Origin: JBLIOB01 sp047639575
GTDB taxonomy: Bacteria > Bacteroidota > Bacteroidia > Flavobacteriales_D > Parvicellaceae
DNA: 10,701 nucleotides
NCBI GenBank assembly: GCA_047639575.1
Contig: JBLIOB010000134.1
Location: 1 to 10,701 of the forward strand
Direction: 5' to 3'
Positions 1 through 7,034 of the stretch are shown in pieces (the first letter of the stretch is position 1; each line of letters opens with the position of its first letter). The position numbers and the translations under genes are program-made. The notes beneath the pieces were generated by a model. That model saw only the letters and a program-made list of their open reading frames with translations, had not been told where the DNA came from and did not search any database.

Positions 1-166
1 TTCATGTAATTCCAAAGGATTATGGAGTTCTGGATTAGCTGCTTGCACCCAGCAATGATGTCTTGCTCCTCTGAAAAATGATGTCAGTCCATTCCTGCCC
101 AGAGATATTTGGCAACTGTTCGAATGCTTCGATTTCTGTTTTGGAAAGTATATTGATTCCTGTCAT
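1..166 (-). pseudogene. Internally deleted Tn3-family transposase remnant
   Basis: On the minus strand an ATG at 166-164 opens a peptide containing NILSKTEIEAFEQLPN. This resembles the start of the DUF4158 N-terminal region of Tn3-family transposases (pattern LSxxEIxxFExPPxFN). From about position 77 to the window edge, a different minus-strand frame reads SEEQDIIAGCKQLIQNSII followed by LWNYM. This resembles the extreme C-terminal part of the same transposases (pattern EEQxxxxxCxxLIxNxII). Start and end thus lie under 100 bp apart, whereas the intact protein is near 1,000 residues, so I read this as an internal deletion plus frameshift. Read straight from the ATG, the frame stops after 43 codons. 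No terminal inverted repeat was recognised upstream, and the other end lies outside the window. The family assignment rests on remembered motif patterns, so it is moderate. A frameshifted unrelated gene is the alternative. Confidence 0.45.
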
Positions 167-183
167 TCTTTAGTTTTTTTTTG

Positions 184-219
184 CAAACTTAGGTAATCAA
201 GATTCTATTATTTGCCAAA
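184..219 (-). promoter_or_regulatory. Possible Bacteroidota-type promoter for the remnant
   Basis: The minus strand carries TAAGTTTG (191-184), matching the Bacteroidota -7 consensus TAnnTTTG. A TTTG (219-216) lies 24 bases further upstream, slightly longer than the usual spacing to the -33 element. It sits 17 bases before the ATG at 166. It could be a relic promoter of the transposase remnant, but such short AT-rich boxes occur by chance. Confidence 0.25.
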
Positions 220-266
220 GGCGTTCACTACAAATGGTATTCTTGATTGGAAAGAGTTAAATCAAG
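195..266. repeat. Three copies of AATCAAG, two forming a hairpin
   Basis: AATCAAG occurs at 195-201 and 260-266, and its reverse complement CTTGATT at 242-248. The last two can pair as a 7-bp stem with an 11-base loop, followed on the plus strand by CTTTT. The stem has only two GC pairs, so it is a poor terminator. It lies just downstream of the small minus-strand gene ending at 283. Confidence 0.25.
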
Positions 267-282
267 CTTTTAAGGACGGACT

Positions 283-417
283 TTAATACGAAGCACCAAG
301 AATAACGGTAACCGTAACAATAATTATAAGCACAGTTGCTTTCGCAACCAAGCGATTGGAATTTTCTAGCTTTTTAACTAGCCTTCGATCTTGTTTTTTT
401 CGTTTCGATTTAGTCAT
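283..417 (-). CDS. Small basic single-pass membrane protein (44 aa)
   Basis: An ATG at 417-415 opens a 44-residue frame ending with TAA at 285-283. The N-terminal half is strongly basic (MTKSKRKKQDRRLVKKLE). Residues about 27-42 form an uninterrupted hydrophobic stretch (ATVLIIIVTVTVILGA), and the protein ends two residues later. This suggests a tail-anchored or single-span inner-membrane peptide with a positive cytoplasmic face. I do not recognise a family. Two ATG codons just upstream are in another frame and hit a stop almost at once, so the ATG at 417 is the only plausible start. It follows the broken YCII gene on the same strand after 138 bp. The layout of charges followed by a clean membrane span is more ordered than chance would usually give, but at 44 codons an accidental frame cannot be ruled out. 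Confidence 0.5.
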   Translation of the reverse strand: MTKSKRKKQDRRLVKKLENSNRLVAKATVLIIIVTVTVILGASY

Positions 418-555
418 CTTATCATCATTACCTACTGAGCAGGCTTATATAATAGACGTTAAAAACCTTGAATAGATTGCTTTTATCAAGCTTCTTTAGG
501 ACGAATCAACTTAATCTGCTGACCGAGATAAGGAAAAAAAGCACGGTTGAGGAAC

Positions 556-1059
556 TTAGAATTTGATTTTTGATATTTCATCATGGATTTTACTCACTTC
601 CATTAATGCCGCTGAACCGTACCATGGTTTTAACTCCATGGACAAACTTCCTGCTTGCACAGCTGGATCACTATTGGTCAATTCCATAGCCTCCTCTATA
701 GTTGGAACATTGAATATATAAATACCTCCTAATTCACCGTTTCCTAAAAATGGACCTGCTAAAACCAACTTTCCGTCATCGGCCATTCTCCTAAGATTTG
801 CCATATGCAAACTTTGCAACTCAGAAGCCCTAGAACTATCTACGTCTCGGTTTAGTCCTGCACTTAAAAAAGCGATCACCTATTACCGCGTTCAGTATGC
901 ATCTGCGCCATCTTCGGCTGATTTCATTGAATCAAAGCCATCCGCATCTTTAGTATCAATTAAAGAAAAGACATGTTCTACTACGGTTATTTCTCTTGTA
1001 TTTGCGTTACTGCAAGAAAAGAAAACAACTCCTAACAAAACCAGTATCATATATCGCAT
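556..1059 (-). pseudogene. YciI/YCII-domain lipoprotein gene broken by three stops
   Basis: From an ATG at 1059 the frame encodes a lipoprotein-type signal (MRYMILVLLGVVFFSC, Cys16 as lipid attachment site), then a short linker to GADAY. It then meets TGA (894-892), TAA (885-883) and TAG (882-880). The same frame continues without shift from 879 to TAA at 558-556 and encodes a nearly complete YCII domain. Visible motifs are AFLSAGLNRD, HMANLRRMADDGKLVLAGPF, GIYIFNV, DPAVQAGSL and MELKPWYG. YCII proteins are ferredoxin-fold proteins, mostly of unknown function. The lipoprotein-linked form with the PWYGSAAL tail is familiar from flavobacteria, where the broken segment would read roughly Y-G-M-K/R-K/Q-Y-V. 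Each of the three stops is one substitution away from such a codon. Translation could restart at GTG 879 and give a 107-residue cytosolic protein, but that would lose the signal peptide and the start of the first strand. Nonfunctional gene is the preferred reading. Confidence 0.75.
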
Positions 1060-1213
1060 CCGTTAAAATTAAAAAATTTAGCTAATCATGGAAATTATTA
1101 CTTCTACTATTAACCCTTATTGGAGATTTTCTGATGTCCTTGAAAAATTGATCAATAATCAAATCAAATAGAATAATCAGCTTAACTTTCAGCCACCAAA
1201 TTGGCTCTATTCA

Positions 1214-1951
1214 ATGTCCGATCAACATTTAACTAGAATAAACAAATTCCTCAGTGAAGCAGGTTACTGCTCAAGACGAGAAGGTGACAAACTGATCGCG
1301 TCTAATCGAGTAACCATAAATGGAAAAGTACCAGTAATGGGTACTAAAGTTGCTCCTGGAGATGAAGTGAAAGTTGACGGAAAGCTGATATCTAAATCAA
1401 AAGAAAAACCTGTTTACATCGCTTTTAATAAACCAATTGGCATTGTGTGTACGACTGACACAAGCGTTGAAAAAAACAACATTATAGATTATATAAAATT
1501 TCCGAAACGTATTTTTCCAATTGGCAGACTTGATAAGCCAAGTCAAGGGCTCATCTTTTTAACTAGTGATGGAGATATAGTAAATAAGATCCTTAGAGCT
1601 GGAAATAACCATGAAAAGGAATATGTTGTGAAGGTGGACAAGAAGATCACTAAAAAGTTTATTCAAGACATGAGTAATGGTGTTCTGGTATTAGACTCAG
1701 TTACCAATAAATGCTTCGTTGAACAATTAAGCAATGATGAATTTAGGATTATCCTTACTCAAGGCCTAAATCGACAGATCAGAAGAATGTGCGAACATTT
1801 TGATTATGAAGTTCTTAAACTTAAAAGAATAAGAATAATGAATATTCAATTGGATTTGCCTGTTGGGAAATGGCGACATTTATCAGAGAATGAGATGAAA
1901 GAAATAAATAGATCTTTAGTCAGCTCTTCAAAAACCACATCAAAACAATAA
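1214..1951 (+). CDS. rluF: 23S rRNA pseudouridine(2604) synthase RluF
   Basis: This 245-residue protein isomerises uridine to pseudouridine in RNA. Its E. coli counterpart modifies 23S rRNA U2604 and also tRNA-Tyr U35. An S4 RNA-binding domain occupies residues about 7-55 (RINKFLSEAGYCSRREGDKL). The RsuA/RluB/E/F-type catalytic domain follows, with GRLDKPSQGLIFLT at 104-117 containing the catalytic Asp107. Other RluF signatures are NKILRAGNNHEKEY (124-137) and QGLNRQIRRMCEHF (183-196). The arrangement matches E. coli RluF closely through the catalytic domain, but the long basic C-terminal tail is shorter here. The 154 bp upstream (1060-1213) separate it from the divergent YCII pseudogene and hold no promoter I can identify. 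A 27-codon frame there (1088-1171) looks accidental. The next gene starts 4 bp after the stop, so the two are probably cotranscribed. Confidence 0.95.
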   Translation: MSDQHLTRINKFLSEAGYCSRREGDKLIASNRVTINGKVPVMGTKVAPGDEVKVDGKLISKSKEKPVYIAFNKPIGIVCTTDTSVEKNNIIDYIKFPKRIFPIGRLDKPSQGLIFLTSDGDIVNKILRAGNNHEKEYVVKVDKKITKKFIQDMSNGVLVLDSVTNKCFVEQLSNDEFRIILTQGLNRQIRRMCEHFDYEVLKLKRIRIMNIQLDLPVGKWRHLSENEMKEINRSLVSSSKTTSKQ

Positions 1952-1955
1952 TTGA

Positions 1956-3947
1956 TTGAAAATCTATCTTCTGCCCCTCTTTATTTTAATCGTTTGCCTC
2001 TCAGTTGTTTCCTGTGGAGATTCTGATAGCATTGTAGCCAAAAACGCTTGGACCGGTCAATTAACCTCTGATTCAGAAACAATCAACGGGGATTGGATTC
2101 GGACAAATATCAGCGGAATACATCTAAGAGGGTCTCACTTAATCGATAATAGTATTTCTCTTTCTGGTAAGGTCTCCGTTAAAATCTGCAAAGGACACAA
2201 TCAATCTTTTGCACTTGATTTAACAGGGTCTGATTTTCTTGACGAAATCAATGTGAAAGTTTGGAGATATATGCGTGGGCACTCCTCTGATCTGTGTGTA
2301 TTAAATCAAAATGGCCAATATAATTATGCTATACCGTCAGGAAAAACTTCGGGTGATTGGGAAGAGTTAGTACTCAAGTACAATAATTACCTAAAAACAG
2401 ACGTAGACACAGTATCAATATTCTGTCTTTTCACAGGCGAATTAAAGGATACAGCTTGGTTCGATGATTTTTCATGTGAAATTACTTCGAATAGTATTAT
2501 ATCAAAATTGGATTATGATTTAGAAGATTTATTGTCGATTCAAATTCCGCATTCGTCATTTCAACAACTTTCCGATAAACGAACAGATGCACTTAAAGTC
2601 GGAGTGCTTATCAAAGAAAGTGGAGACTTAGTTGATGCTCTCATCGACACTATGAAGGTTAAAGTTCGACTCAAAGGAGATTGGACCGATCACCTTGAAG
2701 GAGAAAATTGGTCTTTACGAATTGAGCCTGAAAGTAAATTTAGGGGAATGAGCAAGTTTTCAATTCAGACACCCCTGGCTAAAAACATGCTTAATGAGTG
2801 GGTTTTCAGGAAGCTTTTAGCATCAGAAAACGTACTTACACCCTACTACGACTTCATTCCATATCAATTAAATGAAAACCCAGTAGTAATAATGGCAATT
2901 ACCGATCATTTCACTGCTGATTTGTTAGAAAGTCAGTCTAGAATTCCAGGCCCAATACTTAAATTTGATGAAGACGTTTTATGGCAAATGCGAGCCGCAC
3001 AAACTCCTTCAATTTGGGAATATCCAGTGATTGAATCTTCCGAAATATTGATCTATTCAAAATTTAAATACAAGAAGGGAAAAGCTAAAAAGCAGGCTTC
3101 AAAAGCTAGATCAATGCTTTATGCTCATCAACATAATCTGCAACCTTTAGATAGCATTTTCAATATTGACTTGTTGGCCAAGTATTTTGCTATTTGCGAA
3201 CTGGCTGGAGCCTCCCACAGCTACCTCTGGCACAATACAAGATATTATTACAACATAGAAACTAAACTATTAGAACCGATAGGGTTTGACGGAAATGCAA
3301 GTTTTAATGCGTCTTCCGTAAGAATTGAATTACTGAAAAAATTCCAAACTAAATACATTAGACAAAAACGCTTTTTAAACCTTGTGTCTAGCGATAAGTT
3401 TAAGTCAAAATTTATCCACTATTTAAAAAGTTTTAGTAACGAGAAGTACATTAATAATTTCTTATCTAATCATCAAAACGAAATTACAAGCCGCGAAACA
3501 ATTCTTCAAAAAGAATTTACTGGATATTCCTTTTCTTCTGCAGCTATGCTATATCGAGCAAAGCTAATTCACCAGCAACTTAAAAATTTAGATCAATCAA
3601 CCTTTCCAGAAAAGCACTTCCCTGCTGAATTTGCGGACATTTCATCTTTACCAGAATTTCATTCACAAGCTTCGTGCATTGCATATTCAAAAAAGAACAA
3701 AGGTGATTCAATCACAATTCAAATAATGAATTATCATCATGATCACATTCAAGTTATTGGAATATTTACTAATGATACCAATGTCATTTTAAATCACCCA
3801 CTACTTTTAAGTTCTTTTAAAACTCCGAAAGAGCCAAAGATCTACAAGATAAAAACTCTAGTAAAAGCCAAGTCCATAGCTATTATAGTGAATGAAAAAG
3901 AATACAAAGTAGAAATTCGGAAATCCCGTATCCCGAAGGTTAAATAA
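1956..3947 (+). CDS. Lipoprotein with CotH-kinase-like region
   Basis: The 663-residue product begins at a TTG codon, which is the only start that keeps the signal peptide. The first in-frame ATG comes after about 105 residues. Residues 1-20 form a lipoprotein signal ending LSVVSC with Cys20 as the lipidation site, so it should be anchored in an envelope membrane. Residues about 45-176 are rich in beta-strand patterns ending in GDWEELVLKY and AWFDDFSCEI, like a galactose-binding/CBM-type sandwich. Residues about 233-450 resemble CotH-type atypical kinases: VKVRLKGDWTDH (235-246), FRGMSKFSIQTP (262-273), GPILKFDED (332-340), a helix then WHNTRYYYN (425-433), and EPIGFDGNASF (440-450), standing where CotH proteins have a WDxD-like metal site. 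Residues about 575-663 form a further beta-rich tail. CotH proteins phosphorylate spore-coat proteins in Bacillus; the substrate here is unknown. The CotH assignment is by pattern only and activity is unproven. It lies 4 bp after rluF and converges on the protease gene. Confidence 0.8.
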   Translation: MKIYLLPLFILIVCLSVVSCGDSDSIVAKNAWTGQLTSDSETINGDWIRTNISGIHLRGSHLIDNSISLSGKVSVKICKGHNQSFALDLTGSDFLDEINVKVWRYMRGHSSDLCVLNQNGQYNYAIPSGKTSGDWEELVLKYNNYLKTDVDTVSIFCLFTGELKDTAWFDDFSCEITSNSIISKLDYDLEDLLSIQIPHSSFQQLSDKRTDALKVGVLIKESGDLVDALIDTMKVKVRLKGDWTDHLEGENWSLRIEPESKFRGMSKFSIQTPLAKNMLNEWVFRKLLASENVLTPYYDFIPYQLNENPVVIMAITDHFTADLLESQSRIPGPILKFDEDVLWQMRAAQTPSIWEYPVIESSEILIYSKFKYKKGKAKKQASKARSMLYAHQHNLQPLDSIFNIDLLAKYFAICELAGASHSYLWHNTRYYYNIETKLLEPIGFDGNASFNASSVRIELLKKFQTKYIRQKRFLNLVSSDKFKSKFIHYLKSFSNEKYINNFLSNHQNEITSRETILQKEFTGYSFSSAAMLYRAKLIHQQLKNLDQSTFPEKHFPAEFADISSLPEFHSQASCIAYSKKNKGDSITIQIMNYHHDHIQVIGIFTNDTNVILNHPLLLSSFKTPKEPKIYKIKTLVKAKSIAIIVNEKEYKVEIRKSRIPKVK

Positions 3948-4282
3948 TCCAGATTTTATTTCTTTTCAAACATTACATGACTTGCTAATAAGGAAATCTA
4001 TAAGCTCTTACTCTTTCAAACATAGTGCTTGTATTGATAGTTCATTCAGACATAGTCATCTTGGCGCTTTATCGAGAATTATATCCTTGTCCAGTAGGCT
4101 AATCGTAGGGTTCATCACTCAATTAAACAGGAACATTATTGCAAGAATTTTGGTAATTCAATAATTATTTGGGAGCTGATTTTCCAGATGGACAGAGCTG
4201 CAGTATAGAGATGAACTACGTATTCATAAAACCCCTTTTAACTCTTGAAGACTTTCTGAGGCTTCTTCTTTTCGGTATAGTC
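3948..4282. other. Convergent intergenic spacer, no convincing feature
   Basis: These 335 bp separate the converging CotH-like and protease genes. I found no GC-rich hairpin with a T-run on either strand, so no terminator is called. A plus-strand frame of 60 codons (3982-4164) starts with TTG and has no recognisable domain or membrane pattern. The opposite strand in the same region has several in-frame stops. Nothing here can be supported as a gene. Confidence 0.6.
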
Positions 4283-6874
4283 CTAACGTAGAACTTGGAA
4301 TTTCGAGTTTCCAACGTTTTTTCCAGAACGGATTTGAATTGTATATAACCCAGACTCCAGACCCTGTACCAATAAACGATGAATCTTCTTCTGAACTATT
4401 TCAACTCGAATTATTTTACCATTTATATCTCGAATAGTGATTTTATCAATTACATCAGCAGACTCTATGAACAAATGATCTGTTGCAGGATTTGGAAAAA
4501 CGGAGTAATCCAACTTCGAGTTCTCAAACAAACTGGTAACCATAAGACTATCCGAAAATGAAGAACACCCATTGGAATCTATATGTTCTACCATAATTGA
4601 AGCTGGAAAAGTTGGACCAGTGTGGATAAAACTTGTGTCGTTTTCCCCAATTATTGCACTACCGTCAACGTACCATTGAATAGAATCTGAATTTGACGTG
4701 AGCAAATTACCAGTTCCTAAATTAGATATGAAAGGAACGGCTGGCAACGGATGTTCAACAACCGAATACAGCACTGTATCGCTTTTGCATCCATTTAAAT
4801 TTTCTACAATTAGAAAACCACCTGAAGTTGAATCCAATACAATTGTATTCGAAGTAGTAGCACCGTCCCAGTTGTAGTTATCGTACGTACTGTCTGTAGA
4901 TAAGGAAGTAACTTCTCCAAAGCAAAACGCAGAATCTCCTATGACATTTGGACTTAAGTTTGTTGCGTTTAAAACCGCAAAAGCATCAGTTTTTCCGTAT
5001 CCCCATCTATTATTTGGAACCGGCCCAGAGAATCCATCTCCAAAAGAAGTGGATTTGAGTAAACTAATAAATTCTTGTTGAGTAATTGTAGGACACTTTT
5101 CAAGCAAAAGGGCACCTATTCCCGCTACAGAAGGTGAAGAAAACGAAGTTCCTGATCTAATTAGGTGGAATCCAGTCTGAGAAAGTTTCCAAGCATTTGC
5201 ACCTCCCTGCACCGTAATACTTTTTGTGATAGGATAAGTTCCTAATACCCATCTTCCGGTAGAAGTAACATCGGGCTTTACTACTCCTTGCCTGTTTGGA
5301 CCCGCACTTGAATTCATTGCAATGCTATCCGTTAATTCTGGACAAAGCTGGAATGCTCCAAGGTAATTAGTGTAACCTGAAGCCTGCACATAATGACCAG
5401 TAGCAACAACATTAGGATGACATTGGAATCCGCTAACGACTGATTGAGCTGAATCTGGCAAATGGTAGCTCGACATAGATGGCCATGTCCCTGAAGTTGG
5501 AAGACCGGACTTAACCATATCTGACAACCAAACTACATCTGGTCCTATTTCAAGTCCTAACCATGGTGCGGTCCAAAGATCATATGTCCCAGACCCTGTT
5601 GACACAAGGCTATAATTATAATCCATCGAGTCTACGTCAGGAAGGTAAATTTGTAAATTATACTGTCCTCCTCTTAACTCAGTATAGATTTCTACATCAG
5701 CAAGTTTATTGGTCCCACTCATAACCGAATCATAAATGGTGGATCCAACTAATCCATCAGCAATTATATTTCTAAAATTTAAATGTCCTGCATGGGCAAA
5801 AGTAACGTTGTGATCTGCTCCGATTGAAAAATTCAAGTTAGATAAATCAGCTGTATCAGCCCACAGATCAATGAAAACAGTGTTTCCCGCAGAAGATGTG
5901 GGGTTTGGAACAAACCATGTGAAATTGGTATCTGAAGAAACTTGGTGTTTCAAATGGTAAGGACCCCAATCACCAGAATTACCAGCAGCAGCTACAAACA
6001 GCCTGCCCGGTTTATCATTAATAAGGCTATCTAAAAATAAAGCGGTGGCATCAAGTCCATCGTGAGAACCTAAGTAATCACCATAGCTCGCATTAATTAC
6101 GCAAGGCTTATTATAAGAATCTGCCAGATCATAAATGTATTTGAATGCATCAACACTAGCTGTTAAATTAACTCCACTAAAATCAAGCTTTACCGCAATA
6201 ATGTCCGATTCAGGGGCAAGCCCAATGTATTTACTGCTATGAGATCCATTTCCTGCCATTACTCCTGCAACACCTGAACCATGACCAGAATTATCATAAT
6301 GTGTTGTTGTTCCAGCATTAACATGAGAGCTGTCAAAAGCTTCACCATATCCGAATGATGGAGTTAATGGACCAATTGGAAGTGTCTGATCCCAAATAGC
6401 CATGATTCTAGTGCTTGAATCAGCATTTCTAAAATCCATATGCTCCATTGCTATTCCAGTGTCAACTACCCCGGAGATAACATTTTTACCGGAATACCCT
6501 TTAAAAAGAGGACTTTGACCAGCATGAACGGCAATTGCGTTGTTTTTTATCAAAAGAGAGTCACCTAATATGGTTCGTTTTCCCCATTCAAATTCAAATC
6601 CTTCAATGAAGTTTTGTTTAGCTAAAAACTTAATGTCAAGAATCTCAACTTCCGCCAGAACCAAGTTTTTAACTTGCCCTTTAACTAATCTGCCTTTTGA
6701 TTTTAGGTAGCCGTTTATTCTATTTACATCACCTCGAATAAAAATAGATACCATTTCATGATCCGACTTTTGCTGGACGAGCATCTTGGTCTGGAGATTC
6801 ATGAATTCCTTTTGATCAGATTGAGAATACCCGACCAGAGGGAATAACAGTAATAAGATGATTAAATAGCGCAT
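4283..6874 (-). CDS. Secreted S8 (subtilisin-like) serine protease with T9SS sorting domain
   Basis: This 863-residue exported protease has a signal peptide at 1-18 (MRYLIILLLLFPLVGYSQ). Residues about 20-105 form a pro-region, probably an inhibitor/chaperone segment removed on maturation. The peptidase domain shows all S8 landmarks: Asp138 in GVVDTGI, His198 in NSGHGSGVAGVMAG, oxyanion Asn299 in AAAGNSG, and Ser577 in SGTSFSSPSVAG. About 278 residues separate Asn299 from Ser577, far more than in subtilisin, so a large beta-rich insert (about 310-480) sits inside the catalytic domain. Two Ig-like modules follow: about 648-708 (YNWDGATTSN, ENLNGC) and about 711-781 (IQWYVDGSAI, DSNGC). The C-terminus (790-863: YSVFPNPATDHLFIES, then GLYTIQI) is a type A T9SS sorting domain. 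The product should cross the outer membrane by T9SS and be released or attached to the surface. The ATG at 6874 fits the signal peptide. Substrate is unknown. Confidence 0.93.
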   Translation of the reverse strand: MRYLIILLLLFPLVGYSQSDQKEFMNLQTKMLVQQKSDHEMVSIFIRGDVNRINGYLKSKGRLVKGQVKNLVLAEVEILDIKFLAKQNFIEGFEFEWGKRTILGDSLLIKNNAIAVHAGQSPLFKGYSGKNVISGVVDTGIAMEHMDFRNADSSTRIMAIWDQTLPIGPLTPSFGYGEAFDSSHVNAGTTTHYDNSGHGSGVAGVMAGNGSHSSKYIGLAPESDIIAVKLDFSGVNLTASVDAFKYIYDLADSYNKPCVINASYGDYLGSHDGLDATALFLDSLINDKPGRLFVAAAGNSGDWGPYHLKHQVSSDTNFTWFVPNPTSSAGNTVFIDLWADTADLSNLNFSIGADHNVTFAHAGHLNFRNIIADGLVGSTIYDSVMSGTNKLADVEIYTELRGGQYNLQIYLPDVDSMDYNYSLVSTGSGTYDLWTAPWLGLEIGPDVVWLSDMVKSGLPTSGTWPSMSSYHLPDSAQSVVSGFQCHPNVVATGHYVQASGYTNYLGAFQLCPELTDSIAMNSSAGPNRQGVVKPDVTSTGRWVLGTYPITKSITVQGGANAWKLSQTGFHLIRSGTSFSSPSVAGIGALLLEKCPTITQQEFISLLKSTSFGDGFSGPVPNNRWGYGKTDAFAVLNATNLSPNVIGDSAFCFGEVTSLSTDSTYDNYNWDGATTSNTIVLDSTSGGFLIVENLNGCKSDTVLYSVVEHPLPAVPFISNLGTGNLLTSNSDSIQWYVDGSAIIGENDTSFIHTGPTFPASIMVEHIDSNGCSSFSDSLMVTSLFENSKLDYSVFPNPATDHLFIESADVIDKITIRDINGKIIRVEIVQKKIHRLLVQGLESGLYTIQIRSGKNVGNSKFQVLR

Positions 6875-6901
6875 ACCGTGAATTTAACGATTAATACCGT
6901 G
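6873..6901. repeat. Direct repeat ATACCGTG, 21-bp period
   Basis: ATACCGTG occurs at 6873-6880 and 6894-6901, exactly 21 bp apart, which is two helical turns. The first copy overlaps the start codon of the minus-strand protease gene. The pair lies in the 160-bp divergent region before the plus-strand operon. The spacing suits a protein binding one face of the DNA, so an operator is possible, but two 8-mers could also be chance. Confidence 0.3.
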
Positions 6902-6976
6902 TTAAGGTTTGATTATTTATCATAATTCAAATGCAGTTCAGCCATTAATTCAGTTCGATCAACATATTGCAATGCT

Positions 6977-6984
6977 CAAACCTA
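6977..6984 (-). promoter_or_regulatory. Possible -7 promoter box for the protease gene
   Basis: The minus strand reads TAGGTTTG here, an exact match to the Bacteroidota -7 consensus TAnnTTTG. It lies about 100 bp upstream of the protease start. No matching TTTG -33 element is visible at the usual distance, so support is weak. A transcript from it would have a leader of roughly 95 bases that includes both ATACCGTG repeats. Confidence 0.25.
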
Positions 6985-7034
6985 TTAACTTAATTGATGA
7001 AAGATCAGTATGTTTTTGCTACTTTGTCTCACTC

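Noticed and set aside
1..165. A third minus-strand reading of the same region (FFRGARHHCWVQAANPELHN) that is also open to the window edge.
   Set aside because: It has no ATG and I recall no family for it. The two other frames match start and end patterns of one transposase family, which is the simpler explanation.
486..584. 32-codon minus-strand frame (starting ATG ATG) overlapping the end of the YCII pseudogene.
   Set aside because: No domain or membrane pattern, and it overlaps a degraded gene; most likely chance.
1088..1171. 27-codon plus-strand frame upstream of rluF.
   Set aside because: Too short, no recognisable features and no promoter or leader-peptide hallmark such as repeated regulatory codons or an attenuator hairpin.
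3982..4164. 60-codon plus-strand frame in the convergent spacer, and a leucine-rich reading on the opposite strand.
   Set aside because: The plus frame needs a TTG start and shows no known domain. The minus reading has several in-frame stops, about the number expected by chance in AT-rich DNA.
4260..4282. Possible terminator after the protease gene (GAAGA / TCTTC pairing on the minus strand).
   Set aside because: Only a 5-bp stem with a long loop and no following T-run.
6909..7034. N-terminal extension of the membrane protein from a TTG at 6909.
   Set aside because: The 42 extra residues contain no membrane or signal pattern, while ATG 7035 opens directly into a first membrane helix.
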